Source: Steromphala cineraria
Lineage: Eukaryota > Mollusca > Gastropoda > Trochida > Trochidae
NCBI GenBank assembly: GCA_916613615.1
Contig: OU744735.1
Span: forward strand, 39,443,468-39,507,467
Direction of reading: 5' to 3'
Length of the DNA stretch: 64,000 bases
Shown here: positions 25,557 through 39,700 of the stretch, piece after piece
Layout of the letters: every line of letters starts with the position of its first letter
Numbering within the stretch: the first letter of the stretch is position 1
Notes under the pieces: model-generated
What the model saw: the letters and a program-made list of their open reading frames with translations, nothing else
Told to the model about the DNA's origin: nothing
Database searches by the model: none
Translations under genes and position numbers: made by a program

Positions 25557-26534
25557 GGTTTTTTATTGACAAATTAGATTTGTTCATTATTTTTCAATCA
25601 GTTAAAATCGTCAGCATGTGACAAAAAAAGAATTTTTTTCCAAGCTTTGAATAATAATTACAGCTTGACAAGGATTTATTTGAAATTACAAAAATAGTTT
25701 TGACTATGTGGACACACCCAAAACAATGTTTCTCTCCTCTTTAGATATTTACCTGTAGACAAAGGAAGGTGTTACATATTCACACCTGTTTACATTCTTA
25801 AAACGAGGTGTGCCTTTCAAAATAATTTCCTTAAACTTTTCAGGAAATGAATGGTCAAACACATATTACATTCTTGTAGTTTCCCTTTATCATGATGCTT
25901 GTATGTCAGTTTCAACATTGAAACAAATCCTATTTATCATATTTGGAATGTGGGAACTTACAGTTTTCTTGTCTTTCATTGTCAGTATAGAGGTAACGGA
26001 GAGTATAGCCATTTCTGGATATCTTTACATGATCAATATAGAATGAAAGGGAATTAAAATAGTTTCACATTCACATGTCAGATTCCCAATGGTGCAAACT
26101 TAATATGGCCGTGATGTCCTGTCCATTTGATGCAGAGTCCGTGTAAATTGCTTTCGATGCTGTGTTGTCTCGGAGGCATCAAATTTCACTCCAAGTCTAA
26201 TCTTTCTTGCCAGCTTTCGTTTAAGCATGTTGTCTTGTCAAAACTTATTTATGGGAAATATGGAAGATATGCAAATTACCTAGAGAAAATGATCTTGTCT
26301 CCGACTGCATTGCATTCCCTTGTTTGCCTCCTTACCAGTTGACAGAAATTGTGCATGTTTTGGAAGCTCAAAAGCAAAAATCACCAACCCTCGCTGTGAC
26401 AATTTCAGCTTCACCTTCAGAAGCCAATTATGATTGAAAATATGGATCGTCACCAGTTTTCAACAATGGATTATATATTTACCATATAATTCAGTCATAA
26501 ATAAAGCAGATACTCTCAAGTAAAGCTGAAGTAT
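25557..26534. other. no feature recognised
   Basis: The ORF at 25810-26046 is hydrophobic but lacks codon bias or similarity I can name. Confidence 0.45.
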
Positions 26535-26813
26535 TCACTTACTAATAAATCAAATATGTGATGTAAAGTTCAGCCTTGCGAATCCTTTGTCGTACACAAA
26601 ATGAATTAGAGGTGTTCACACAAGAATGGCTGCTAATTGACTTTATGTTTATCTTTACAACTTCTTCTCTCACTATGGATGATTAGTTTGTGTAATGAGA
26701 TTTTTGCCATTATCAAGATAATATATTTGGGCCATATTTGGCATTAACGTACAATTTTCAGTGATAAATTGGAAATATAAAATTTTCCAAAAATGTGCTA
26801 CTGCCTGTTTAAA
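26535..26813. mobile_element. TTAAAGGGGCAGTAGCA MITE, degraded copy 4
   Basis: The internal family sequence (ACACAAAATGAATTAGAGGT) and a worn right end (GTGCTACTGCCTGTTTAA) are present. The left terminus is missing. Confidence 0.7.
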
Positions 26814-27064
26814 CGATAAAAAATGGTCTTTTGTAGAGATGAGACATCTATATATGCTCTCCTTACTTGCATAACTAGTACATGTGTAGCTAGCAGATCT
26901 GGTATCTCTTTAACACCAATGAATCTCAGTCAGTTTCTTTCTCTAGACTCTTTTGAAGTCCGGTACAGATCCTCATTAGATAAAACCGATCACAGCACCT
27001 GAGACTGGTAGTTTGCAGATTTGGAGGTCTGTTGACCTTCTGACAATGCCACAAATGTCAAATA

Positions 27065-27669
27065 TACAGTAGAACACAGATAAAAAAAACCTCAAGGGAC
27101 CAAAGAATTTAGTTTGCTATATCATGTGTTAGCTTTTTGGGTTTGGCCGCCATATTGGAACATATCCATCATATATGTATATAAACTTTAAGATACAATA
27201 TTACAAAGATACGTACATGTGGTACACTTCACATCTTTATTCTGGTTATTTATTCAATATACGTTCGACAGAGTCCTCGATTTTTGTTTGTACATCTCGT
27301 CAGGCCGTCTTCAGTTTGTCAACGTTTTGTTTACCTTACAATCAATTTTTTAACAAAGTTGATACCGCAGATTGACTAAGCTTACTAATTGAGTTTGCTG
27401 TTAACAATAATGAAGACGTCTGATTGTCATCATTGGCCGCGGACAATGTTGATTATACCACTAATTGAGTAGAGCTGTCACTGATTGAGTTCGCTATAAG
27501 TAATGTTAATTAGGCCTTTGGGCATAAAAATCAGTTCACTATATTCGTTATTTTGCTATATCTGAGTTCGCTTTATGCATACAATTTTAATGATATTATA
27601 AAGGGCCTTTGGCGGGACTTAGAAATATGTTCGTTAACTGATTGTTCGGTTTATCCGTATTCTACTGTA
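27065..27669. mobile_element. TACAGTAGAACAC element, long copy
   Basis: Ends TACAGTAGAACACAGATA and TATCCGTATTCTACTGTA. Internal GGGACCAAAGAATTTAGTT matches the short copy at 39321. It is expanded in the middle, with several GAGTT(T/C)GCT-type repeats. Confidence 0.7.
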
Positions 27670-28072
27670 GACGATATTGGAAGATATGATCTGACTAATT
27701 CTTGATTATCTTGTTCGGGCTTTTAGATTTTACATTTATAGCATCAATACAAAAAGGAAAATACAAAAATCTAGAATTGTCTTTTTCAACCTTGTTCGCT
27801 TTATTCATTCAAATTGATTCATGTGTTTTAGATTTAAATCTTAGGATTCTTTGTACACTAAAATAAAATTATTAAACTGCCCATAATTATCTTATAATAG
27901 CAATTTTACAGAGCTTTGGTTAAAGATGATTTTGCCTCGAAAGACCAAACTTAACCTCAGTATTAAGACTTTTCAATAAATAGGTCATAAGAAAAGAATT
28001 TGATTGGATGGTGCCATCTGAGGAAATAGCAATGATGCACGTAGGGTTAAACGAACAGGAGAATGTTTCCAA

Positions 28073-28465
28073 TAAGGATGCGCGGTATTATCAATATATC
28101 GGTATATTGCAATACAGGAACAACGTGATATGAATCGGTACACACTTCTGAAAATATTCAATATATCGAACCTTTTAGCACAAGCTATTTCCATCTCAAA
28201 CACAACCAAGTAAAACATGATTGACGGAAAGTTCTTCACAAAGTTTGAAGTTGTGTTGAGAAAATAGCTTAAATATGTATAAAGATCATAAACAGTGATT
28301 GAAAAATATCCCTTTCAAAAACGGCTCATAGCTGAGCAATGATGATCAATCTTAACGCTCATATTAAGACAAGATATTCTTGAATTAAAGAAGTACCAAT
28401 ATATTGCAATACGCTTTTCTGTATCGCAATATATTGCAATACAGATATGAGAAACGATGCCCATG
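28073..28465. mobile_element. possible hAT-like remnant with TATTGCAATAC repeats
   Basis: GGATGCGCGGTATTATC and CGGTATATTGCAATAC at the left, and inverse GCAATATATTGCAATACAG then GATGCCCATGC at the right. The ends are imperfect and no target duplication was confirmed. Confidence 0.4.
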
Positions 28466-29652
28466 CTTAGTTTCTGATGTTATTTTTGTTAATGCTTGTT
28501 TCTGACCCTAGTGGACTATGTAACATTGTCTTCCATGGATGGTGGTCATGTGATTGATTGTAATAGGTTCTCTCCCCTGAGTTGTGGCCTGAATATCGTT
28601 TGCCTGACCTCTTTGTTTTTCTGTTAATACATTGAATGTCTCTTGAGCTATTGGTTGGTTTAAATGTTAATTTCTAAAACCCACAGATATTTTGTCTTCA
28701 TGGAAACAATTTGGAACTTGTAAAAAGATGACCCTAGAGAGACAAAAAAAAATGAAGATGGTCTTGAAATAAATGTAGCTTGGAGAACACTGAATACATT
28801 AACATGGCAGAATGTAAGATAACATTATCATATAAATGTTATGAAAATAAGAAATATTTCTCCAGGATGTTTTGTCATAATATACATAATATACATGCAG
28901 ATTTATCAAATTATTTAGCAATTGGTGTCATTCAATTCGTTAGAGTGAAAATTACAAATGTCTAAAGATCAAATTAAGTGTCAGCAACAAATTTTGTAGT
29001 TGATATAATATTTGTAACACATTAATGAAAATACTTAAATGATGATATTGTTTAGCTAAGAATGAGATATTATAAAGGGCAGGTCGAATAACGTAACGCA
29101 AACCAGGAAGTTAAGAGCATATTGAATCCTTTATGAAAAAACGATTGGCGTATTCGATCAAATATAAGGTAATTCACACATTTGGTAAAAAACCTGGAGA
29201 ACGTATTGATCACAGCTGCTCTGTGCTGGGGAAACACATGCTTGTATGATACAGTGATGGAACAGAATGACCTACTGACTGAGATAGATCCTTGCATATC
29301 ACAGATAGATATCACAATGTATGAATATATGACTGTATAAAATACTTTTGTGTATGTATTTAATCGAGTGTTTCATGGATCTTCATCTTGAAATTAAATA
29401 TCACAAATATTAGAGCCTCATTGAGGGTATATATTTGTTACGAGTGGCGAACCAACCATAACAAAGAATGGGTAAGACACAACAAGTAAAGTATATACAG
29501 ATTTAATTACAAATAAAACATGGCAATATAAATACAAATGGTTTGGCAGTCTAACAAAATATCACAGAACAGATGCAAATATCAATAAAGCTTACTTTTT
29601 CACAGTCCATGAATTACAGTCCAGAGAATAATATGCACAGAAAAATCCAACA
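28466..29652. other. no feature recognised
   Basis: AT-rich; no terminal repeats or coding exons identified. Confidence 0.5.
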
Positions 29653-30053
29653 GCCGACATGGCTAGAATACTCCAATAGGAAAGGGGCCGACATGGCTAG
29701 AATAATCCAATAGGAAAGGGGCCGACATGGCTAGAATACTCCAATAGGAAAGGGGCCGACATGGCTAGAATAATCCAATAGGAAAGGGGCCGACATGGCT
29801 AGAATACTCCAATAGGAAAGGGGCCGACATGGCTAGAATACTCCAATAGGAAAGGGGCCGACATGGCTAGAATACTCCAATAGGAAAGGGGCCGACATGG
29901 CTAGAATACTCCAATAGGAAAGGGGCCGACATGGCTATTATACTCCAATAGGAAAGGGGCCGACATGGCTAGAATACTCCAATAGGAAAGGGGCCGACAT
30001 GGCTAGAATACTCCCAATAGGAAAGGGGCCGACATGGCTAAACTCCCGACATG
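29653..30053. repeat. 34-bp minisatellite, about 12 copies
   Basis: The unit GCCGACATGGCTAGAATACT plus CCAATAGGAAAGGG recurs every 34 bp (29653, 29687 and on). Early copies alternate AATACTCC and AATAATCC; one copy has ATTATACT. Confidence 0.95.
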
Positions 30054-30661
30054 GGAAAATTTACACTTTCAAAGTCACTATGTGATCATTTGTGTGCTTA
30101 AAGTTAGACTGAATAACTTAGAAATTAGGCTATCTCAAGGTGTTTCAAGGCTTGTAGTGAATTGCGTTATGTAAGAGTAAGCTGGCTAGGGTCATTCATT
30201 AAAGGTATAGTGTTAGCTGGTTTAATTGAATGCTTTGGCTGTAATTGAGTTTAGTACAAGCTAGATGTAGAAGGTAAAATATGTACTGAATTTGTGCATG
30301 GGAATGTATGAATTTATAGTAAATGCAAGTGGATGAATATTAAAATGATAAATATATGATACTCATAACAATATACTCAACTCATTTGTCTCAAATTTGT
30401 TAAGGTTTATTACAAAAATTGTATGCACTATATATATATATATATAATTGCCAAACAAACCAGAAAACAAAGGTGTGATGTTTTTTGACAATTCTTGGTT
30501 ATTAATAATAAGAAATATCAGATATTGGTACAATTCTTACAATGATAACTTGAATTATGAAGTATGTGCTTGTCTACCTTGGTAACTGGACACTGATGTA
30601 TATTTCTAATTGATCTTCTTTCCTGTCAGCTATCTTGTAATTTGCATATTTTCTTTTACAG

Positions 30662-30715
30662 ATGACATTGAGAATTCTGATGATGAAATAAACCAGTACA
30701 GCCGGAGTAATTTTG
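30662..30715 (+). CDS. NPDC1: NPDC1 exon (first one visible)
   Basis: A pyrimidine-rich acceptor ending ttttacag precedes it and the donor gtaaga follows. Only one frame is open and reads DIENSDDEINQYSRSNF. It starts with the last two bases of an Asp codon (phase 1), so it cannot be the first coding exon. It probably corresponds to the acidic stretch before the membrane-proximal region of NPDC1. Confidence 0.75.
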
Positions 30716-33700
30716 GTAAGAGTCAAAAAAATATATCATAGAAATACTTATTAGTGACATATTTTCAATATGAGCACATGTGCATATATTACTTTTGCCT
30801 AGATATGATTGTTGTAGTGGGCATCCCATCGTTTTCGTCTGTAATTTCATTAACAAAAATGGTTTGGTACGTTACTGTAGATGGCTGTCAAAAGGGAAGC
30901 AACCTTTTTTCTTGATATTTCAAAGAGAATAAGATTTATTTGAATCGGTATTAAAGAAGTAATAACCCTCAGTCTAAGTAAACCTTGTCTCAATATTACC
31001 CGTTTCATTTCGAAATTGAGTCTAGAAAGGCCTAGTAGAGGGTCGCATCAGCCCACGTTTCGAATCAACCAATCAGAACTCATCTTACCAAGCCACAATA
31101 GTCTGCCTTCGCACGCATAACGTTGGAGCGTCATAGGTCGCAGAAAGGTCGGCTGACCCTTTACTAAGCCTTCATAGACTCAGTATAGGAGAGAAACGGA
31201 TAATAGTGAGGCTAGGTTTACTTAGACTACATAGTAATAACCCTCAGATATGTGACACATGACGATTATGAAACCTGTGTAAGTTTGTGTGAGGACCTTG
31301 CTCTCATTCGGGTAACAAAATTCACACTTGTTCTGTAAAAGTTGCATGATAATGACACACTTCCTCAGGTAATAATTTCTTTATGATTTATCAAACAGAG
31401 GTACAATTATTCATGAACAAGATAAAATATTTTATGTCAGTAAAAGTTTTTGTATCTGTTCTGTGGTGATTGACCTATCACAGTGTTTAAAATATAGCCC
31501 GTCCGCCAGTCCTTTACTGGCTACATTTTGCCAGGACTGGTTACTTTTTGGTCAGGACTGGTAATTTTTCTAAAATTTGCTTTATTTTCCCCTTAGGAAT
31601 TGACCCATTAATTTTCAGGACAGGCTAGGTTTCCAATCTATTTTATACACTGCCTATCATCTTACAAAGAAAGTTTATCTCACCAGATAAGTAATGAACT
31701 CATGAACCCTTTTTAAAGTTGTTTGAACTCCCAGTAATATCCATATTACCTTCAAGGTAACATTTTGAATTTTTGATATAGATTACTGTAAGAAATGAGG
31801 ACCAGGATCTGCCAGCCCGTTACCTGGTTACTTTTTGTCCAGGCCTGTAACGTTTTGAGACTTTTCTTTGGTTTTACAATAAATTAAACAAAATAAAAAA
31901 ATTTACTGGCTACTTTTTAAGCTTGTTTCATTCAAAGCATTGAAATTTTGATACTTTCAGAAAAAGCAAATGGTATACAAGTGGACGCTCAGAGGAATCC
32001 AGACGCTACGATTCAAGGGGGGGATATAAAATCGGGGGAGTTAGCAGCAGATGTTCAAGAACCCGACTCGCCGCCATCTTCTGGTACCGGGGGTAGTACC
32101 GACACCGGTGGAAGCACGCACAAAAATGAATCACAAACTTCGGTTCATCATCCGCCGCAACCGCTCGAAGGTGGTCATGGAAAAATACACACGCCCAATC
32201 AGAGCATGTTTAGTGATAGTAGCAGTCTCATCTTTATCGGTAAGTCTTTTTCCTTTTTCCTGTTCTTGAGTTTGACACGCCCTTATTATTCTGCGGGACT
32301 ATGTTATCAGTTTCACCATGTTTCTTGTTAAAGCAAGACTGATTTCTTAGGATTGAGAAGTAGGACCATCATTTGAGAAGTTACACGGCCATCAGTCAAT
32401 TTGGTGACCTTGACTTTTCTTTTAAGGTCAAAACAAAATAATTGGCCAAACAGTATATCACAATAATACAAACTTTTTCAGTTATCCTGTAAATGCAAAC
32501 TGTGGTAATTAACTTACATCAATAAATAATAATGGTAAATAATAAACTACAACCCTGGTTTTAGCTTTATGTTACAGTTTGGGATATACAATTGCATACA
32601 ATTTGAATTTGTTTATGTGAAATGTAAATAGTATTTTCTTTTCACACCAACAACAATTTTTCATGCTTTCTTTAACCACTTAAACAATGGTGACATTGAC
32701 TACGTCACCAAATTATTCTTTCAATTTTCAAGCATGTTGATAGGATGGTTATATTTTCTCCCCCCTCTTGCAGTGACTGTAGCTGCATGCAGTGTTGCAG
32801 GTTTGGTGGGGATTATCATGGCTGGAGTCTGCTGGTACAAGTGAGTGTTTCGTTTATATTCATTGAACTAAGGATGTGTAATTATCCTTATTTCTATTTC
32901 TAGTATTGTTCTCGTAAAGATCAAAGGCGTCATCCACCCATTATTCCGCAATAAGGTATAGTTTGACGCCACGAACAATGGTCCATGATGTCAATAACAA
33001 TTGGCTATGACGTCACTAGTTATGGCCCTGGTCGAGAATTTTCAATTTGGACCGCCTTCGGCCTCATGCTTTAACTATAATAGTTCAGGGCAAAACTAGA
33101 CTTTATTGCAAAACACATGATGGTAAGGGCTACTCTATTTCTTAAATAACTATATAGTGTTATACAAAAAAAAGGATCTTGCAGGGTTCGTACAAGCCTG
33201 AAAAAAGCCTGGAATATGGGCACTTGGACTTAAAAAACCTTGATTTCACTATTAACCATCTAAAAGATTTGAAAATTTTATTTGCCTGTCTTTGGTGCAA
33301 CATAAAATTTAGATTTACTAATTTTATGTCGATACATTCAGAAATCAGTTTGGGTTAGACCAGGGTAATAGTATTTCTATAGTGCCTAGATCAACCACTA
33401 GGCTAGGTGGATTAATCTGTGTGCTCTAATTTATTGGACATACGACTTTTATTATGATATTCTCATTTTTTTTAAATTTTAGATTTTCATGTTCTTTTGA
33501 CTAGATAACAATGTTCAGAACAGTGATCCAGATTGGGCTGTCCACCATTTTGGGAAGGGAGACAAGTTAGTTGTGAAAATGAACACATTCGAGTTAATTA
33601 TTTCTGTTTTTGTCCTTTCCGCAACGCAGAACTATGCATTCACTAGCGTCCATACATCCGGATTCTTCTTAACGCATTATCTCTTAACTATGTCACTCAA

Positions 33701-36700
33701 AGTTTTTAGAATTGGTGTCAGCCTACAAGAGGGTAAAACGCAGACACGTCTTGATTATGGTGACCATGACCTTATGTTCAAGGTCCCTACGGGGCTTTGA
33801 CTGTTTTTCAAACACTTGTTAGCACGATATTTCAATAATTGTTGGACACAATGTCTTAAATTTTTTGTGTCAGTCTACATGAGGGGAATACACAGACAAC
33901 ATTTGGTAATGATGACCTTGACTTTATTTTCAAGGTCACTACATCATTTTGACCAGATTTGAAACTTTTGTTTATGTAGAAGTCTCATAAACTGTTGCAC
34001 TCAATGTCTTTAGATTTGTGACAGCCTATATTGGGGAAATTGTACAGAGAGTAAAGTTAATCATGTTGACCATGACCTTACGCCGAAGGTCCCTGAAGCA
34101 GATTGTCTGAATAGTACACGCAATCGACTTGGACACTGACATTTCTTTATGAATGTCTCACAGCGGATATTTAATAGTCAACAAAACTTACTTTTACTTA
34201 TCATTCATGCTACTGTAACATATGGAGAACATGCTGCCTACAAGATTATAAAAATCTCAAACAAATTCAATATAAGCAGCCGGGTCCATTGCCATGTTCG
34301 TTACAAATTCTTGTTCAGATTGTATTTGGTGTGTTTCTCAATTCAAGATGGGTTTATTTTATCAAACGTCTGATATATTGGTTATTTAAAGAAGTGTGAA
34401 TCATGGCACCATATGTTGTGTCTGTATTCCAGTATATCCCGATAGACCAAATTAACTGCCTATATCATTCTCATCATTTTCCATAAAAAGTAATTTGATT
34501 GGATTTTGTGTGAATAACATAAACTACTGATATTCTCAATCATTTCAACCTAATTATGAAAATTTAATTATATCAAATGTTTTATTGTCAAGTTTACATA
34601 TGGTATCCTTGGATTAATTGGAAATGTGCCTTAAATAATTGTTTAATTATAATTTGTCAGTTGATGATTGCTCATAATTTCCATTAAATATCATGAATGT
34701 GGCATAGTTGGAAGGGACTTTTCACAGGACAGTGTTAGCCCAATTGCAATAATGGGATCAGCTTTATACAAGTCCTATGAGAGGTATGAAAATTTGTATG
34801 TTGAAAGTTATTTAGCTGATGATCTTGAAAATTTAATTTCAAGTTCTATATACATCAGTAGGATAGCATGTGTCTCCGTAGATGATATTTTATTTGAAGT
34901 TATGTTATTGATGAGATTGAAAAATAATATGGCTGTCGTGTTTAACAAAATTTATTTTTTGTTTGGAGTGGTAAAAGATTTTGTTGTTAGTGTTATTGTA
35001 AGTGAGAATATTGAATAATCACAAAGAAATTCACTTCCTGTTTGATTGTAACTTGTGTGGCATTGAAAGTTGCTCATTACTGGAAATATTTCTCGGAAGA
35101 ATAACTTTCTGAGGTAAATTCAATGGAAATACACCCAATTAGTTCATAACAAATATTAGGAACAACCAAGGACACAAGCAGTGGTCACAATACCATACAA
35201 TATGTGTGGACGGTTTTCTCTGAAGAAGTTTTTTAGAAATAGTTTTAAAAAGGAAAAGAAAACACCTTTGCTTGAAAATGGGTGAGTTACATGTGACATT
35301 GAATTTTTTTTAGAGGTGTGCCAATACTGATTTTTTACGATCTCGATATCTTTGATATCTCATAGTGATATGATTCAATATTATGCACATTATTAAACAT
35401 TATTTCAAGGTTTTTGATAAAATAAACATTAACTTTATTAATACTCTGATAACAGAATGATATAACAATTGAGTACTTTTAAAGCACTTTGAAACAAACT
35501 TTGCCACTTTGAACAAGAAAGATAAATTTGTTGTTAGTAAGAAAAACAGGCACCTGCACAGTTTTCTTATTAAAAATATGTTCAATATTTTTAATTCATC
35601 ACCTCTTGATAACAGAAAACTTTATCCTTATATATTTTTCACTACGAGAAAGCCTGTTGATTTGTGATTTTCGGAAATGTCAACTTTGTCAACATTTACA
35701 GAACTTCGTCACACACGTTTGTATGTCAAAGGGTCAAATTTCAATTATGTTCCAATTAATAAGTTATGTCGTGTCAGCGTATGCCGACAACAGCAGGAAG
35801 AAGTTTAAGCAAGATTTGCCTTACAGAGAAATTTCACGATACTTGTATCGTCAGATTAAGTATCAAGATTCACAAATGCCACGATATATCGTAGAAATTA
35901 TTTTCATTTCAATATATTCTTCTCATGATGTATGAGAATGAAAGAATAACAAAGATCACCAACCCCCATCTATTTTCATCCCAAACAAGCCGGTGCAACC
36001 AGCTGAATGGTATGGACTGACGCTCTCACTGTGTGACTAAGCAGCTTTCTTCATTAAATGGACGTTCTGTGTATCGATGTGTTAGAGGGTTGTCAGCTTT
36101 TTCAAGCACTGTGGCGTTGTTCCTGTCTTGGAACCCAACATTGAAACTGAATTACTGACGCTTGGATGGAGTTGAGCTTTAGATACTTAGATAGAATGAG
36201 TAGAGATTGACCTTTGTGGTTACAGATAGATACAGTGTTGGATACGTATGTCATGTGGTCTTTTAGGATTTAGTTATTGATTTAGGATATATGAATTTTA
36301 TTTTTCTTCGATAGTGTTAGATTTACTTGCATCATCACCATATTTTGTATTCATTTGAGGATTGACATTTTTGGTTTCACATGAATGAAGAAATATGTAA
36401 AAATCTGAATTCTTTGAGAACATGATAATGTACTTTAAACAAATTGAGTCAAATAAATTTTTTGATAGCCTAGTTGTAACATCCAAATCATTACTTTATC
36501 TAGCTTATCATCACAGGTTTCATTACTATGCATACTCACACTCGTGTTGAAGGCTTTCTTCACACAAGTTTTTGAATATTAGTTTTATGCCGGATACCAT
36601 ATTTATCTATCAACTGTCAAGTAAGGTAGAATTGCTTTCCTCTTAATACAGATGTTACAAATGTTTTTGCTGAATGGTATTTTATTTAGCAAACAAAATG

Positions 36701-39700
36701 TCATTCCATTCTCACCCTTTTGCCTCAAGACAGTTCTATCTTTGAATGACAATATCACTTATCATCTATGAATGTTGCATTGCTGTATAATCCTGAAGCA
36801 TGATGTAGGCCTTGCCTCTGAAATATCATGGTTTAAACATATTTTTATTTCTCAAAAAGAAATTTGGATTGGCGAACAAGCCTCAAGGCTTATTTGAAAA
36901 TGTCATTAGACAATCTGTACACTCGATCTGCACCACTGAAATACTGGGTGCGTACAAGCCTGGCATTTGGCCTTAAAAGCCTTAAAAAGTGATAAATTCA
37001 CTAACAACTATCTCAAAAATTGGAAAATCTCATTTGTACCTGTCAGGCTGTGTCTGGTGCAACAACAAAATTTAGATTTACTCTTTTTATCCCACCGGTA
37101 TGTAATACTGTGGGATATAGTCATCACCCTGTCCGTCCGTCCGTAATCATTTCGTTTCCGGAGCAGAACTCAAAAACCGGTCCACATATCTTTCTGAAAC
37201 TTTACATGTGTATTGCCCACCTACTGAAGTGGTGCCTTTTATTATTTTCACATTTCTGAAAATTTTATTTTTTATTATTTCTATGGAAACGGCTCTTATT
37301 TGGACTCTGTTCATGAAAGGTTTCGTTTCCGGAGCAGAACTCAAAAACCGGTCCACATATCTTTCTTAAACTGTACATGTGTATTGCCCACGTACTGAAG
37401 TGGTGCCTTTTGATATTTTCACATTTCTGAAAATTTTATTTTTTATTATTTCCATGGAAACGGCTCTTATTTGCACTCTGTTCATGAAAGGTTTCGTTTC
37501 ATATATATTAGCTTATACTATTATGAACCTTGCTTGAAAAATTTACAATTATCTTTCAAAGGTTTACATCTTACGATCATGTGGAACCGGTGGGATATGT
37601 CATCTACTGATGACTCTTGTTATAATAAGACATCGAGAAATCTTTGACTAATTTCAGTTTCTCTTAGTTGACTTAGTTCATTGCGCAAGGTCTGTTGCTT
37701 TGCATATTTCAGAGGATTCTTTGTGCTGATAAGGTTTGAACTTGTTATTTATTCAGCATTGAGATGGTTTAAAAAGGAATTAATTCATTATTGTCTAGTA
37801 CTCTGTAGTAGTCTAGTGATGGTAGTCTTTCTTCGCAATTCTGAAGAAAGGTTCTGACTTTTCTCAACTGAAAAGATGTTGTTCTTTGACAGAGATACTC
37901 TTAACATATAGAAAGAAATGTGGAACCAAACAGATTTAGTTCTTTGAGCAGAAGGACATTGATGTAGGGATCTGTTCTTTTAAGAATATTAATATTGTTC
38001 ATTTAAAAACAATTCTTTTTACTAATCTGAGATTACATGTCTTGTCTTTTAGTATTCTCTTGCACCAATGAATGGATAGTTTTAGATAGATGTCAGTCTT
38101 TAAGTCTTTATCAAGATCGTAGGACAATTACTGGTTATATTGCTTTATTGGCCACTTGTAAAGAAGAAATTAATTGAAAAATAGCAAAATTTGACTCTGC
38201 TCTGCCAATCCAGCCGATGCTTGCAGGTTTCACCGCAATACATAGCCACAATAGTGTTGCGAGCTTTCTCCCTGCAATTATACTAGCAGCCGCTATATAA
38301 GTGAAATAGTTTTGAAAGCGGCGATAAACCCCACATCGACTCACCTCACCTGCTCTGCCAAACACTTATACGAGATATTACTGAAACTGTGCAAGAGAGG
38401 GTTGCCTAGTCCATTCCTCCAATGTGATGTCGTGTTGTCATGGTATCTCGCCACTTTACTCTGTAGCGATGTCAGCGAATTGTGTCAACAAGATGAAAGC
38501 ATCACTCTGAGAGGAAATTGCTAAAGCTTCATCAAACCCATGAACCAATTTCAGGAATCGAGTCTCCGGGGAATAAGTGGGAGGACTGCATTGTGTTGGT
38601 TAAACAATGTCTGACAGTTTTCTTTTGCTTACAGTGTAGTGTAGTGTAGTTTGCATTGGATGTTGATTGTATTGAGCTCAGTGTTCTTCTGAATTTGTTC
38701 TGTATTTTCGTTGTTCTTTTTGTATGATGAATATAAAAGTAAAGTCCTATATATATATATATATATGTAGATTTAATTTTGAAAGAATCATATTTTATTC
38801 ATAAATATGCGCCAAAATTGAATGGCAAAACATGATATTGTTTACATTATGATCACTTGTTGTCAAGCTTATTGTGACGTCATAGGTTCCTGTGTGACGT
38901 CATAATACTATGTACTGTGTGTCAGTTACTGCATTAAACGGCCTGATGGAGCAGGTATAGGATGTACCTGCTGAAAACGTTTGCCAAACTTAATTCAACT
39001 TTATCTTCTTCTTTTTAATATATATATATATCTGTAGTATTAAGGGTCATCTTTCAGAATTGCTGTAGCTGAACATGGCTGTAAATTAATTATGAAACTA
39101 AAACCCTGTCTTGTAATGACACTGTAAACTCACCTAATGCAATCAAACTCTTATAAGCTCTAATAACTAGGGTGAAATATATGTGTGATCGATGTCGAAT
39201 GAAAGATAAGTCATTTGGGAACATCTTACAGGCAATATGTTACCAATATCAACAACAAAATATGTTTGAAATATGTTTATTTCGGGGATTGAAATGTCAG
39301 TTGAAAAGCCTTGTTATATATACAGTGGAACACGGATATAACGACCTCCAAGGGACCAAAGAGTTTAGTTCGCTATATTCGGCGTTCGCTATACGATTAT
39401 ACTATATAATTTTAATGGTATGATATAGGGACGGGACTTGAAAATTTGTTCACTATATCTGATTGTTTGCTATATCCGAATTCGCTATATCTGTGTTCTA
39501 CTGTAGTACTTAATTGAGCAATATCAATGCCCCAAGTGTTTGTGACAAGCACCTGTTCGGAGATATGAGACAGACACTCATGTGCCATATTAAAGTTCAC
39601 AGTGACGTAATTCTCATAGACTTACATGTTATGTAGGTGTTGCGAGAATAATTTTCATAAATTAATTTCTTGTCGATTGGTTGTGAATTTTTACCAACAT

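Noticed and set aside
29653..30053. CRISPR-like spacing of short repeats
   Set aside because: The 34-bp units are contiguous with no unique spacers and the genome is eukaryotic: a minisatellite.
32051..32269. Second ORF across the NPDC1 linker exon
   Set aside because: Alternate frame of a GC-rich exon; the other frame fits both splice phases and the family.
34668..35018. 116-codon plus-strand ORF in NPDC1 intron
   Set aside because: AT-driven composition (I, L, V, S, Y), no family features, no splice or promoter context.
35528..35935. 135-codon plus-strand ORF
   Set aside because: Low-complexity, spans a worn repeat with GATATC-like motifs; no recognisable protein.
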